From Seohaeicola saemankumensis (GTDB taxonomy: Bacteria > Pseudomonadota > Alphaproteobacteria > Rhodobacterales > Rhodobacteraceae), in the NCBI RefSeq assembly GCF_042678485.1, contig NZ_JBHTKR010000004.1:248001-312000 (forward strand): a DNA stretch of 64,000 nucleotides, written 5' to 3'. Position 1 is the first letter of the stretch; each line of letters opens with the position of its first letter. This document shows, piece by piece, positions 26,533-35,367 of this stretch. Position numbers and translations under genes: made by a program. Under the pieces are notes generated by a model, which was not told the origin of the DNA, searched no databases, and saw only the letters and a list, made by a program, of their open reading frames with translations.

Positions 26533-27681
26533 TTAACCCTTCATGCTGTCCCAGAATGTCTTGACCGAAGAAAAGAAGCTTTTGCTTTCGGGGTTGTTAT
26601 CCTCTGACAAGGCTTCGAACTCGCGCAGCAGGTCTTTCTGACGGCTTGTCAGATTGACGGGCGTTTCAACGGCAAGTTCGATGAACATGTCACCGGCGGG
26701 ACCCCCGCGCAGCGCAGGCATACCTTTCGAACGCAGGCGCATTTGCCGTCCCGACTGACTTCCGGCGGGAATTTTCACGCGGCTGCGTCCGCCATCGATC
26801 GTGGGCACCTCGATATCGCCACCAAGCGCTGCGGTGGTCATCGAAACCGGAACGCGGCAGAAAAGGTTGGTATTCTCGCGCTCGAACAGATCGTGTTTCG
26901 TCACCTCGATGAAAATGTACAGATCACCCGAGGGGCCGCCGCGCATCCCGGCTTCACCTTCACCGGCAAGGCGAATGCGCGTGCCGGTTTCGACACCGGC
27001 CGGGATATTCACCGAAAGCGCGCGATCCTTGTGAACGCGACCCTGACCGGCGCAAGCCTTGCAGGGGTTCTTGATGATCTGACCCAGGCCGCCACAGGTC
27101 GGACAGGTGCGTTCAACCGTAAAGAAACCTTGTTGCGCGCGCACCTTTCCCATGCCCGAACAGGTGGGGCAGGTTTGCGGCTCGGCGCCGCCTTCCGCAC
27201 CTGATCCGCTGCACGACGAGCACGATACAGAGGTGGGAACATTGATCGTCTTCTGAAGCCCTGAATAGGCTTCTTCCAGTGAAACCCGCAGATTGTAGCG
27301 CAGATCGGCACCGCGCGCCGCGCGCCCGCGTCCGCCGCCGCGCCCACCCATGAAATCGCCGAACAGGTCGTCGAACACATCGGAAAACGCACTGGCAAAG
27401 TCACCCTGGTTGCCGCCAAAGCCGCCGGGACGCCCGCCGCCGCCGCCCATGCCCCCCTCGAAGGCCGCATGGCCGAAACGGTCATAGGCCGCCTTCTTCT
27501 CGGCGTCCTTCAGAACCTCATAGGCTTCGTTGGCTTCCTTGAACTGAGCCTCTGCATCGGGATTGTCGGCGTTGCGATCCGGATGCAGTTCTTTCGCCTT
27601 GGTGCGATAGGCCTTCTTGATCTCGTCCGCCGAGGCCCCGCGCGCAATACCGAGCACGTCGTAATAGTCACGTTTTGCCAT
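26533..27681 (-). CDS. dnaJ: Chaperone DnaJ
   Basis: DnaJ is the co-chaperone that brings unfolded proteins to DnaK and stimulates its ATPase. The 382-residue protein has the J domain with HPD (KAKELHPDRNA), a Gly/Phe-rich linker unusually rich in glycine, four zinc-finger repeats (CSSCSGSG, CPTCSGMG, CPTCGGLG, CKACAGQG) and the C-terminal substrate domains. It follows dnaK on the same strand, 71 bases away, with a GC-rich hairpin between them, and ends in a good terminator. Confidence 0.98.
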   Translation of the reverse strand: MAKRDYYDVLGIARGASADEIKKAYRTKAKELHPDRNADNPDAEAQFKEANEAYEVLKDAEKKAAYDRFGHAAFEGGMGGGGGRPGGFGGNQGDFASAFSDVFDDLFGDFMGGRGGGRGRAARGADLRYNLRVSLEEAYSGLQKTINVPTSVSCSSCSGSGAEGGAEPQTCPTCSGMGKVRAQQGFFTVERTCPTCGGLGQIIKNPCKACAGQGRVHKDRALSVNIPAGVETGTRIRLAGEGEAGMRGGPSGDLYIFIEVTKHDLFERENTNLFCRVPVSMTTAALGGDIEVPTIDGGRSRVKIPAGSQSGRQMRLRSKGMPALRGGPAGDMFIELAVETPVNLTSRQKDLLREFEALSEDNNPESKSFFSSVKTFWDSMKG

Positions 27682-27709
27682 TGGGGATCCCCCTCATGTG
27701 GAACGGTAA

Positions 27710-27734
27710 GGGCCGGCCCGGTCCGGACCGGCCC
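27710..27734 (-). repeat. GC-rich hairpin between dnaK and dnaJ
   Basis: GGGCCGG and CCGGCCC form a 7-bp stem around an inner palindrome (TCCGGACC). No T-run follows on the minus strand. Such intercistronic hairpins can set different levels of dnaK and dnaJ by RNA processing; here this is inference. Confidence 0.5.
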
Positions 27735-27752
27735 CCGTGTTCCGCGAAACGC

Positions 27753-29669
27753 TTACGAGCGCTTGTTGTCGCCCAGGTCTTCGAAATCGGCATCGACGAT
27801 GTCGTCATCATCGTTACCGCGCTGACCCTGAGAGGACGTCGGCTCATCTTCGTCAGCATCCTGGCTGGCCTTGTAGATCGCCTCGCCCAGTTTCATCGCC
27901 GCCTCGGTCACGTTCTGGATGCCCGACTTGATCTTGTCGGCATTGTCGGTTTCCAGTTCGTCCTTCAGCGCGGCAATCGCCAATTCGATAGCCTCGATGG
28001 TCGTCGGATCAACCTTGTCGCCATGTTCTTCCATCGACTTTTCGGTCGAATGGATCAGGCTTTCAGCCTGGTTCCTGGCTTCCACCAGGCCCCGGCGTTT
28101 CTTATCCGCCTCGGCGTTCTCCTCGGCATCCTTGACCATCTTTTCGATATCCTCATCGCTGAGGCCGCCCGACGCCTGAATCGTGATCTTCTGTTCCTTG
28201 CCGGTGCCTTTGTCCCTGGCGCTGACCGACACGATGCCGTTGGCGTCGATATCAAACGTCACCTCGATCTGCGGCATGCCGCGCGGGGCGGGCGGGATGT
28301 TTTCCAGGTTGAACTGGCCCAGCATCTTGTTGTCCGCCGCCATTTCACGCTCGCCCTGGAACACGCGGATGGTCACCGCGTTCTGATTGTCCTCGGCGGT
28401 CGAGAAGACCTGGCTTTTCTTGGTCGGAATGGTTGTGTTGCGGTCGATCAGACGGGTGAAAACCCCGCCCAGCGTTTCGATACCCAGCGACAGCGGCGTC
28501 ACGTCCAGCAGGACCACATCTTTCACGTCGCCCTGAAGAACACCGGCCTGGATGGCCGCGCCCAGCGCCACGACCTCGTCGGGGTTTACGCCCTTGTGGG
28601 GCTCTTTCCCGAAGAATTTGGTCACTTCTTCCACGACCTTGGGCATGCGGGTCATACCGCCGACCAGCACGACCTCGTCGATATCGGCCGTGGTCAGGCC
28701 CGCATCCTTGAGGGCGGCCTGGCAGGGCTTCATCGAGGCCTTGATCAGGTCATTGACCAGACTTTCCAGCTTGGCGCGGGTCAGCTTCATCACCAGGTGA
28801 AGCGGCTGGCCGGTTGCGCTGTTCATCGAGATGAACGGCTGGTTGATTTCCGTCTGACTGGAGGAGGATAGCTCGATCTTGGCCTTCTCGGCTGCTTCCT
28901 TGAGGCGCTGCAGCGCCATCTTGTCCAGGGTCAGGTCGACGCCATGCTCTTTCTTGAACTCGTCCGCCAGGTAGTTGACGATACGCATGTCAAAGTCTTC
29001 ACCACCCAGGAAGGTATCGCCATTGGTGGATTTCACTTCGAACAAACCATCGTCGATTTCGAGGATGGTGACGTCGAAGGTACCGCCGCCAAGGTCATAG
29101 ACCGCGATGATCTGGCTGTCTTTCTTGTCCAGGCCATACGCCAGGGCGGCGGCTGTCGGCTCGTTGATGATCCGCAGCACTTCCAGGCCGGCGATCTTGC
29201 CGGCATCCTTTGTGGCCTGACGCTGGGCGTCGTTGAAATAGGCGGGCACGGTGATGACGGCTTGCGTCACCTCTTCGCCAAGATAGGACTCGGCGGTTTC
29301 CTTCATCTTGCCCAGAATGAAGGCGGAAATCTGCGAGGGGCTATACTTCTCGCCGCGGGCCTTCACCCAGGCGTCGCCATTGCCGCCGTCGATCACGGTA
29401 AACGGCAGGTTCTTCTTGTCCTTTGCAAGGTCCGCGTCATCGAACCGGCGGCCGATCAGGCGCTTCACGCCAAAGATCGTGTTGTCCGGGTTGGTGACGG
29501 CCTGACGCTTGGCCGGCTGGCCGACAAGGCGCTCGTTTTCGGTGAAAGCGACGATCGATGGCGTGGTGCGCGCACCTTCCGAGTTTTCGATCACGCGAGG
29601 CTGGCTGCCATCCATGATGGCGATACAGCTGTTGGTGGTTCCCAGGTCAATACCAATGACTTTGGCCAT
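27753..29669 (-). CDS. dnaK: Chaperone DnaK (Hsp70)
   Basis: The 638-residue protein is a full Hsp70. The nucleotide-binding domain starts MAKVIGIDLGTTNSC and includes YFNDAQRQATKDAG, NEPTAAALAYG and the second phosphate loop VYDLGGGTFDV. The substrate-binding domain begins around DVTPLSLGIETLGG, and the lid ends in an acidic tail (DIVDADFEDL). It refolds proteins with DnaJ and GrpE. The ATG at 29669 is the conserved start; a GTG or ATG 24 bases upstream is in frame. An alphaproteobacterial heat-shock promoter lies about 120 bases upstream. Confidence 0.98.
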   Translation of the reverse strand: MAKVIGIDLGTTNSCIAIMDGSQPRVIENSEGARTTPSIVAFTENERLVGQPAKRQAVTNPDNTIFGVKRLIGRRFDDADLAKDKKNLPFTVIDGGNGDAWVKARGEKYSPSQISAFILGKMKETAESYLGEEVTQAVITVPAYFNDAQRQATKDAGKIAGLEVLRIINEPTAAALAYGLDKKDSQIIAVYDLGGGTFDVTILEIDDGLFEVKSTNGDTFLGGEDFDMRIVNYLADEFKKEHGVDLTLDKMALQRLKEAAEKAKIELSSSSQTEINQPFISMNSATGQPLHLVMKLTRAKLESLVNDLIKASMKPCQAALKDAGLTTADIDEVVLVGGMTRMPKVVEEVTKFFGKEPHKGVNPDEVVALGAAIQAGVLQGDVKDVVLLDVTPLSLGIETLGGVFTRLIDRNTTIPTKKSQVFSTAEDNQNAVTIRVFQGEREMAADNKMLGQFNLENIPPAPRGMPQIEVTFDIDANGIVSVSARDKGTGKEQKITIQASGGLSDEDIEKMVKDAEENAEADKKRRGLVEARNQAESLIHSTEKSMEEHGDKVDPTTIEAIELAIAALKDELETDNADKIKSGIQNVTEAAMKLGEAIYKASQDADEDEPTSSQGQRGNDDDDIVDADFEDLGDNKRS

Positions 29670-29793
29670 GTTTTCGATCCCTTCTGACTTCAAGGCGATG
29701 ACACGAGGATCAGACCCGTTCCGGCATCCGCACCCCGATCCTGTTTGTGATGTCTGCCCGCTTTTCCACAGGGCCGATCATCACGCTTCCGAG

Positions 29794-29825
29794 CGTATAT
29801 AAGGAGGGGTCCAAGGGCCTGCAAG
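29794..29825 (-). promoter_or_regulatory. RpoH-type heat-shock promoter of dnaK
   Basis: On the minus strand CTTG (29825-29822) is followed after 18 bases by CTTATATACG (29803-29794). This matches every fixed position of the alphaproteobacterial sigma-32 consensus as I know it, CTTG-N17/18-CYTATNTNNG. Transcription would start near 29787, leaving a leader of about 118 bases before dnaK. Confidence 0.7.
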
Positions 29826-29911
29826 CACCGTACCTGTGGCCTTTTAGGGATTCCGCGGTAAATTTGATCCGGACGCACCCAAGCTGGACGCCAATCATCA
29901 AGGGCAAGAGG

Positions 29912-30520
29912 ATGACGGAACCCACGACGACCCTGAAGGGCATCGACATCTTTCAGGGTCATTTGGATCGGGACATGCAGGTGTCACTGCTTGAAGACCT
30001 GCGCGATGTGATCCGTGTGGCCCCCTTGTTTTCACCTGTCACAGCCAGTGGAAAGCCGATGTCAGTCCGCATGACCTCGGCTGGACGGCTGGGGTGGGTG
30101 TCTGACAGGAACGGCTACAGATACCAGGATCGCCACCCCCAGGGCACGCCCTGGCCAGCCATCCCCGCGCGCGTTCTTGACCTGTGGCACGATCTGGTCG
30201 ATCCGCTGCGTGCGCCTGATTGCTGTTTGGTCAACTTTTACAGCGAAGGAGCGCGTATGGGCCTGCATCAGGACAGGGACGAGCGTGATTTCTCATGGCC
30301 GGTTCTGTCATTGTCACTTGGCGATGATGGGCTTTTCCGCGTTGGGGGCAGCCAGAAAGGCGGCTCGAGAGCCTCTGTCTGGTTGAAATCGGGTGATGTC
30401 CTGCGAATGGGCGGCGACGCACGGCTGGCCTTCCATGGCGTTGACAGAATCCGCTTCCGATCCTCACGCCTTCTGCCGAAAGGGGGGCGTATCAACCTGA
30501 CCTTGCGGGTCGTCGGGTGA
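29912..30520 (+). CDS. alkB: AlkB-family 2-oxoglutarate/Fe(II) dioxygenase
   Basis: AlkB removes methyl groups from damaged bases (1-methyladenine, 3-methylcytosine) by oxidation, using iron and 2-oxoglutarate. The 202-residue protein keeps the iron ligands H119 and D121 (HQDRD) and H175 (AFHGVDRI), and the 2-oxoglutarate-binding RINLTLR at 193-199. The region TSAGRLGWVSDRNGYRY is the nucleotide-recognition lid of the DNA-repair branch. The ATG at 29912 follows AAGAGG. It is divergent from dnaK and its stop touches the stop of the ABC permease gene on the other strand. Confidence 0.9.
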   Translation: MTEPTTTLKGIDIFQGHLDRDMQVSLLEDLRDVIRVAPLFSPVTASGKPMSVRMTSAGRLGWVSDRNGYRYQDRHPQGTPWPAIPARVLDLWHDLVDPLRAPDCCLVNFYSEGARMGLHQDRDERDFSWPVLSLSLGDDGLFRVGGSQKGGSRASVWLKSGDVLRMGGDARLAFHGVDRIRFRSSRLLPKGGRINLTLRVVG

Positions 30521-31345
30521 TCAGCGTCGGGCACTCCAGCTGACCGAGGCATGGCGGCGGGTGTAGAACTCGCCCATAAGGCCGATCGTCAAAAGGACCG
30601 TGCCCACGATGATGGCATATTCATACGAGCTGTAGCGCGGCGTGTAGTTGATGAAGACGAAGCCCCTTGCCTGGTCGATCGCATGGAACAGGGGGTTCCA
30701 GTCGAACATCGCCAGCATGAAGGATGGCAGCGTATTGGCCACGAACATCTTGCCAGAGGCGATCATGTTGGCCCGCTGATAGACCGTCGTGAAAATGCTG
30801 ACGAATGTGGGAAACCACGGTTTTATCGACAACAGCAGAACACCCAGCGACAGACCCGTGTACCAGGCGATCAGCAGCATCCCGAAAGCCGCAACTGGCT
30901 GATCTATCGTGATGGGTGTGAAAAGCGTGTGGTAGCCGAACAGGATCACCACAAGCGACAACACCTGAATGTAAAGCGTGCCAAGCGCTGCTGCGGCAAT
31001 CACGATGATCGTGTTCAGGGGCGCATGTTGCATCATGGGGGATGCCGGCCCTTCGGATCCGACGACGGCGCCAAGGGTTTTTGTATGGGTCATGTACAGA
31101 AAAATGCCGGACATGATGTAGAGCAGGAAATCCCCGCGCAGCGCGGCACCGCGCAATCCCAGCAGGGTGAACATCACGTAGAAAGCCAGCACAAAAAGGG
31201 CGGTCTGCAACATGTTCACAAGAATCGACAGCACGGCATTGCCATGCGACTTGCGGATGCTGCGTACGACGCTGTGGTAGATCAGTTCGGCAATCGTAAG
31301 CGCCGCGCCAAGACCTGATTGCCTGAAATTGGAAGTCTGAAACAT
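30521..31345 (-). CDS. ABC-2 type polysaccharide export permease (KpsM/Wzm-like)
   Basis: The 274-residue protein has about six membrane segments in the ABC-2 pattern: LVNMLQTALFVLAFYVMF, then FLLYIMSGIFLYM, and the later LGTLYIQVLSLVVILFGY, AAFGMLLIAWYTGLSLGVLL and YAIIVGTVLLTIGLMGEFY. The cytoplasmic N-terminus and the motif FDWNPLFHAIDQARG near the end are typical of permeases that export capsule or O-antigen chains (KpsM, Wzm, RfbA group). No partner ATPase gene is nearby, so it must act with one encoded elsewhere. It is divergent from the glycan cluster at 31492. The start at 31345 is preferred over 31453, whose extra residues look noncoding. Confidence 0.82.
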   Translation of the reverse strand: MFQTSNFRQSGLGAALTIAELIYHSVVRSIRKSHGNAVLSILVNMLQTALFVLAFYVMFTLLGLRGAALRGDFLLYIMSGIFLYMTHTKTLGAVVGSEGPASPMMQHAPLNTIIVIAAAALGTLYIQVLSLVVILFGYHTLFTPITIDQPVAAFGMLLIAWYTGLSLGVLLLSIKPWFPTFVSIFTTVYQRANMIASGKMFVANTLPSFMLAMFDWNPLFHAIDQARGFVFINYTPRYSSYEYAIIVGTVLLTIGLMGEFYTRRHASVSWSARR

Positions 31346-31491
31346 TACCGTCAACTGCCTGCCTGGTGCCTGCGCGATCTGTCTGTCCACTCCGGGACAC
31401 TTGCCGACCTGCAATCCCTTCATCATAAGGGTAGGGCGTAAAGAGAACAACAATCCTGCCCGCGAGGCACGAAGATTGTGGGAGTATGTGA

Positions 31492-32289
31492 TTGGATTAC
31501 CAGAAACTGACCGAAGTCATGCGCCGCCTGTCCATCGAGGCTGGTGCGGTCATCATGAAGATCTACGAGGCTGACGATTTTGAAGTCAAGGTGAAGTCCG
31601 ACTCGAGCCCCGTGACCGAGGCGGACGAGGCGGCTGATGCCCTGATCTCGGCGGGGTTGCGGGCTGCCTTTCCGGAAATCACCCTGGTCACGGAAGAACA
31701 GGCCGCGTCACATTTGCAGATGGCCGACAGGTTTCTGATTGTAGATCCGCTGGACGGCACCAAGGAATTCGTGAACCGGCGCGGCGACTTCACCGTGAAT
31801 ATCGCCTATGTAGAGACTGGTGTGCCGACGCGTGGCGTCGTCTATGCGCCAGCGCGCGGGCGGATGTTCTTCACCCTCGCCGACGGCACCGCTGTCGAGG
31901 AAACCGGCGCGCTGGACCCGGCGATGATGGGCGACGTAACCCCGATCCGTGTCGGGACACCCGATAATGCAGCGCTGATGGTCGTGGCGTCCAAGTCGCA
32001 TCGTGATCAGGCGACTGATGACTACATCTCGAAATATGCGGTCAGAGACATGACAAGCGCCGGGTCATCGCTCAAGTTCTGTCTTGTCGCGACCGGCGAG
32101 GCGGATCTCTATCCCAGGGTCGGACGGACGATGGAATGGGATACGGCAGCCGGCCATGCCGTGTTGCGCGGCGCGGGCGGAGATGTCGTGCGCTTCGATG
32201 ATCACAGCCCCCTGACGTATGGCAAGGAAGGCTATGCCAATCCGTTTTTCATTGCCTATGCCCCCGGAGTCGAGTTGAAGAAACCCTGA
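31492..32289 (+). CDS. cysQ: 3'(2'),5'-bisphosphate nucleotidase CysQ
   Basis: CysQ splits 3'-phosphoadenosine 5'-phosphate (PAP) to AMP and phosphate, removing the inhibitory by-product of sulfation and sulfate assimilation. The 265-residue protein has the inositol-monophosphatase fold with the metal sites VTEEQAA, DPLDGTKEFVNRRGDF and WDTAAGHAVL. It begins with TTG, with GGAG seven bases upstream; an ATG just before is followed at once by a stop. It overlaps kdsB (TGATG). Standing first in a cluster that ends with a sulfotransferase-like gene, it may serve that pathway. Confidence 0.93.
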   Translation: MDYQKLTEVMRRLSIEAGAVIMKIYEADDFEVKVKSDSSPVTEADEAADALISAGLRAAFPEITLVTEEQAASHLQMADRFLIVDPLDGTKEFVNRRGDFTVNIAYVETGVPTRGVVYAPARGRMFFTLADGTAVEETGALDPAMMGDVTPIRVGTPDNAALMVVASKSHRDQATDDYISKYAVRDMTSAGSSLKFCLVATGEADLYPRVGRTMEWDTAAGHAVLRGAGGDVVRFDDHSPLTYGKEGYANPFFIAYAPGVELKKP

Positions 32290-33089
32290 TGTCTGTCCTT
32301 ATCGTCATTCCCGCCCGCTATGCCTCGACCCGCTATCCCGGCAAACCACTTGTGGCCTTGACCGGGGCAACCGGGCTGAAACAGAGCCTGATTGAACGCT
32401 CCTGGCGGGCCGCGATGCAGGTGCGCGGCGTTGACAGGGTTGTGGTTGCCACCGATGACGATCGCATCCGGGTGGCGGCGGAAGCCTTTGGCGCAGAGGT
32501 CGTCATGACCTCAAGCGATTGTCAGAACGGAACCGAGCGCTGCGCCGAGGCACATGCCGCCCTGGGCCTTGGGTTCGACATGGTCGTGAACCTTCAGGGC
32601 GACGCTCCGCTGACGCCCCCCTGGTTCGTAGAGGACCTGATCGCAGGGCTGGATGCCGATTCCGCCGCACAGGTGGCCACGCCGGTTCTGCGCTGCGACG
32701 GTCGCGCGTTGAACGGCTTTCTCGACGATCGCAAGAATGGCCGCGTCGGCGGGACAACGGCCGTTTTCAGCCATAACAGACACGCATTATACTTCTCGAA
32801 AGAGGTTATTCCCTATACCTCGCGCCGTTATGCACAGGACGAAGACACCCCTGTTTTTCACCATGTCGGCGTATATGCCTACCGACCGGCCGCACTTGCC
32901 GATTACATGGGTTGGCCAACCGGCCCCCTGGAAAGCCTTGAGGGCCTTGAACAACTCAGGTTCCTTGAGAATGGCCGCAGGCTTCTCTGCGTCGAGGTGG
33001 ATGCGCGCGGACGTCAGTTCTGGGAATTGAACAACCCCGAGGATGTGGCACGACTTGAAACCATGATGGCGGAAATGGGCATGGAATGA
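32289..33089 (+). CDS. kdsB: 3-deoxy-manno-octulosonate cytidylyltransferase
   Basis: KdsB activates Kdo as CMP-Kdo for lipopolysaccharide core or capsule synthesis. The 266-residue protein starts MSVLIVIPARYASTRYPGKP and carries the CTP-binding lysine and the motifs VNLQGDAPL, GGTTAVFSHNRHALYFSK and FHHVGVYAYRPAAL, all typical of KdsB. Its ATG overlaps the cysQ stop, and its last four bases overlap the next gene (ATGA). KdsD, another Kdo enzyme, is encoded at 45002, about 12 kb away. Capsules exported by the KpsM pathway use Kdo linkers, which would fit the permease next door, but that link is inference. Confidence 0.94.
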   Translation: MSVLIVIPARYASTRYPGKPLVALTGATGLKQSLIERSWRAAMQVRGVDRVVVATDDDRIRVAAEAFGAEVVMTSSDCQNGTERCAEAHAALGLGFDMVVNLQGDAPLTPPWFVEDLIAGLDADSAAQVATPVLRCDGRALNGFLDDRKNGRVGGTTAVFSHNRHALYFSKEVIPYTSRRYAQDEDTPVFHHVGVYAYRPAALADYMGWPTGPLESLEGLEQLRFLENGRRLLCVEVDARGRQFWELNNPEDVARLETMMAEMGME

Positions 33090-34312
33090 CAGAACCCCGG
33101 GTCAGTATCGTCATCGTCAGTCGGCAAAGACCGGCGGCCTTGTCGCTATGCCTGGCAGCTGTCGCGCGCCTGACCTATCCGGTCTACGAGGTCATCGTGG
33201 TCGCCGATCAATCCGGTCTGCGGGCCGTGAAGGACCTCCCATTCGCCGAATCGATCAAATCCGTAGCCTTCGAGGAGCCGAATATCGCGGCGGCCCGCAA
33301 TCGCGGTATTGCCCAGGCGGCAGGGCAGGTTGTTGCCTTCATCGACGATGACGCAGTGCCCGAACCCAGGTGGCTGGATCATCTGGTCATGCCATTTGTC
33401 GATCCTTCGGTGGCGGCGGCAGGGGGATTTGTTCTTGGGCGGAACGGCATATCCTACCAATGGCGGGGACGTGTGGTGGATCACGCGGGAACCACCCGTG
33501 ATGTGGCACTGAACCCCCGCAATCCGACAATTCTGACGCCGCCGACCGGGTGGGCCGTAAAGACCGAGGGCACGAACATGGCCATTCGCCGCGATGTGCT
33601 GGCGCAGATGGGCGGTTTCGATCCGGCATTCCATTTCTACATGGACGAAACCGATGTGAACATGCGCCTTGCCGCAGCTGGCCATGCGACGGCCATCGTG
33701 CCCTTGGCGCAGGTTCATCACGGATATGCCGCAAGCCCCAGGCGTCGACAGGACAGGACCGTGCGGGATCTGCGCCAGATCGCGGCATCGACCGTTGTTT
33801 TCCTCAGAAAGCACTGCCCTTCCGCGCAACATGATGTGACACTTGCCGCCGCGCTGTCCGAGCAGCGCAAGCGCCTGTTGTCCCAGATGATGACCGGACA
33901 GCAAGAACCTGGCGATATTCGCCGCCTGCTGCGGGGATGGTCCGACGGTCTTGTGGAAGGGCGAACCCGGGAATTGACCGTACCCATGGCAATGCCAGAG
34001 GCGCAAACCGGTTTCCTGCCGTTTCCGAGCCTGTTTTCATCCGGTCACCATATCATTCAAGGGTATCTGACCCAGGCCCGCGCGTTGCGCGAGCAAGCAA
34101 TCCGTTCAGCAGAACAGGGCAAGACAGTCTCGCTTTTCCTGCTGTCGCGCACCGCGCTCTATCACAGGGTAAGGTTTCACCCGGCCGGTTACTGGGAACA
34201 GACAGGTGGCCTTTTCGGGCGCAGCGATCGCAGCGGGGCGCTTTTTCGTTTCAGCCGACTGTCCAGCCGCGTTGCAAGAGAGATCGAAAGGATCGGCGCG
34301 GCCCGGTTCTGA
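33086..34312 (+). CDS. Glycosyltransferase family 2
   Basis: The 408-residue protein has a GT-A domain in its first 230 residues: VSIVIVSRQRPAALSLCL for nucleotide-sugar binding, the DxD motif in VAFIDDDAVPEPRW, and the acceptor loop FHFYMDETDVNMRL. The C-terminal 180 residues are helical and less conserved. No membrane segment is obvious, so it works at the cytoplasmic membrane face. The donor sugar cannot be told. It overlaps kdsB by four bases (ATGA). Confidence 0.88.
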   Translation: MTEPRVSIVIVSRQRPAALSLCLAAVARLTYPVYEVIVVADQSGLRAVKDLPFAESIKSVAFEEPNIAAARNRGIAQAAGQVVAFIDDDAVPEPRWLDHLVMPFVDPSVAAAGGFVLGRNGISYQWRGRVVDHAGTTRDVALNPRNPTILTPPTGWAVKTEGTNMAIRRDVLAQMGGFDPAFHFYMDETDVNMRLAAAGHATAIVPLAQVHHGYAASPRRRQDRTVRDLRQIAASTVVFLRKHCPSAQHDVTLAAALSEQRKRLLSQMMTGQQEPGDIRRLLRGWSDGLVEGRTRELTVPMAMPEAQTGFLPFPSLFSSGHHIIQGYLTQARALREQAIRSAEQGKTVSLFLLSRTALYHRVRFHPAGYWEQTGGLFGRSDRSGALFRFSRLSSRVAREIERIGAARF

Positions 34313-34454
34313 GGTGCCATTGACAGATCTCCTGCAGGATCGGTGAAAAACGGCCGATTCCTCACCTTTTGACGTGCCTATCCATTCAAAAGAGTGATAA
34401 TGAACTTATCTGTTATGTGCCGCCTTTTGCGGTTGTTTGCCAAGGATTCGAGGA

Positions 34455-35348
34455 ATGCGGAAGAAACTCACGAAAGCCATTTTTCCGGTCGCCGGCCTGG
34501 GAACACGATTCCTGCCCGCGACGAAATCTGTGCCGAAGGAGATCATGACCCTGGTTGACCGGCCGTTGATCCAATACGCGATCGACGAGGCGCGCGCGGC
34601 CGGTATCAAGGAGTTCATTTTCGTGACTTCGCGGGGCAAGGGCGCGCTTGAAGACTACTTCGACCATGCGCCGCAGCTTGAGTCGGAACTGCGTAAAAAG
34701 GGCAAGACCGAACTTCTTGAGATCCTCAAGACCACCAATATGGACAGCGGCGCGATCGCCTATATCCGGCAGCACAAGGCCTTGGGGCTTGGGCATGCCG
34801 TCTGGTGCGCCCGCAGACTGATCGCGGACGAGCCTTTCGCCGTGATTCTGCCTGATGACGTGATCGCCGCTGAAAAGCCCTGTCTGCAGCAGATGGTCGA
34901 AGCCTATAACGAGACGGGCGGCAACATCGTCGCCGCGATGGAGGTTTCACCCGAGCGGGCCTCGTCCTACGGTATTCTCGACATCCAAGAGGACATGGGG
35001 ACCGTTGTTTCAGTCAAGGGCATGGTTGAAAAGCCGGCGGCCGGTACGCAGCCTTCGAACCTTGCCGTGATCGGACGCTATATCCTGACCCCGCATATTT
35101 TGAACAATCTCAACAAGATGAAAACAGGTGCCGGCGGCGAAATCCAGTTGACCGATGCCATCGCGCAAGAAATCGAAGAGGGGCGGAAAGTCTACGGGTA
35201 TCGTTTCCGTGGACAGCGCTTCGATTGCGGGTCAAAGGCCGGTTTCCTTCAGGCAACCGTTTCTTTCGGGCTGTCTCGGGCTGATCTGAGGGACGATCTG
35301 GCACGCTACCTGCGAGAGATCATCTCGCAGGATCTGGCAGCCGAGTGA
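34455..35348 (+). CDS. galU: UTP-glucose-1-phosphate uridylyltransferase
   Basis: GalU makes UDP-glucose, the donor for glycans and the precursor of UDP-galactose. The 297-residue protein has the nucleotide-binding motif FPVAGLGTRFLPATKSVPKE, the DRPLIQYAIDEA block, LPDDVI and the C-terminal FRGQRFDCGSKAGFLQA. The ATG at 34455 has GAGG a few bases upstream. It has its own upstream gap of 142 bases and lies 19 bases from galE. Confidence 0.96.
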   Translation: MRKKLTKAIFPVAGLGTRFLPATKSVPKEIMTLVDRPLIQYAIDEARAAGIKEFIFVTSRGKGALEDYFDHAPQLESELRKKGKTELLEILKTTNMDSGAIAYIRQHKALGLGHAVWCARRLIADEPFAVILPDDVIAAEKPCLQQMVEAYNETGGNIVAAMEVSPERASSYGILDIQEDMGTVVSVKGMVEKPAAGTQPSNLAVIGRYILTPHILNNLNKMKTGAGGEIQLTDAIAQEIEEGRKVYGYRFRGQRFDCGSKAGFLQATVSFGLSRADLRDDLARYLREIISQDLAAE

Positions 35349-35367
35349 ACGCTGCGGGAGCTGACTA

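Noticed and set aside
27675..28871. 398-codon plus-strand frame opposite dnaK
   Set aside because: Shadow of the dnaK coding strand.
34369..34401. TTGACG and GATAAT ahead of galU as a promoter
   Set aside because: The spacing is 21 bases, too long for a standard sigma-70 promoter.
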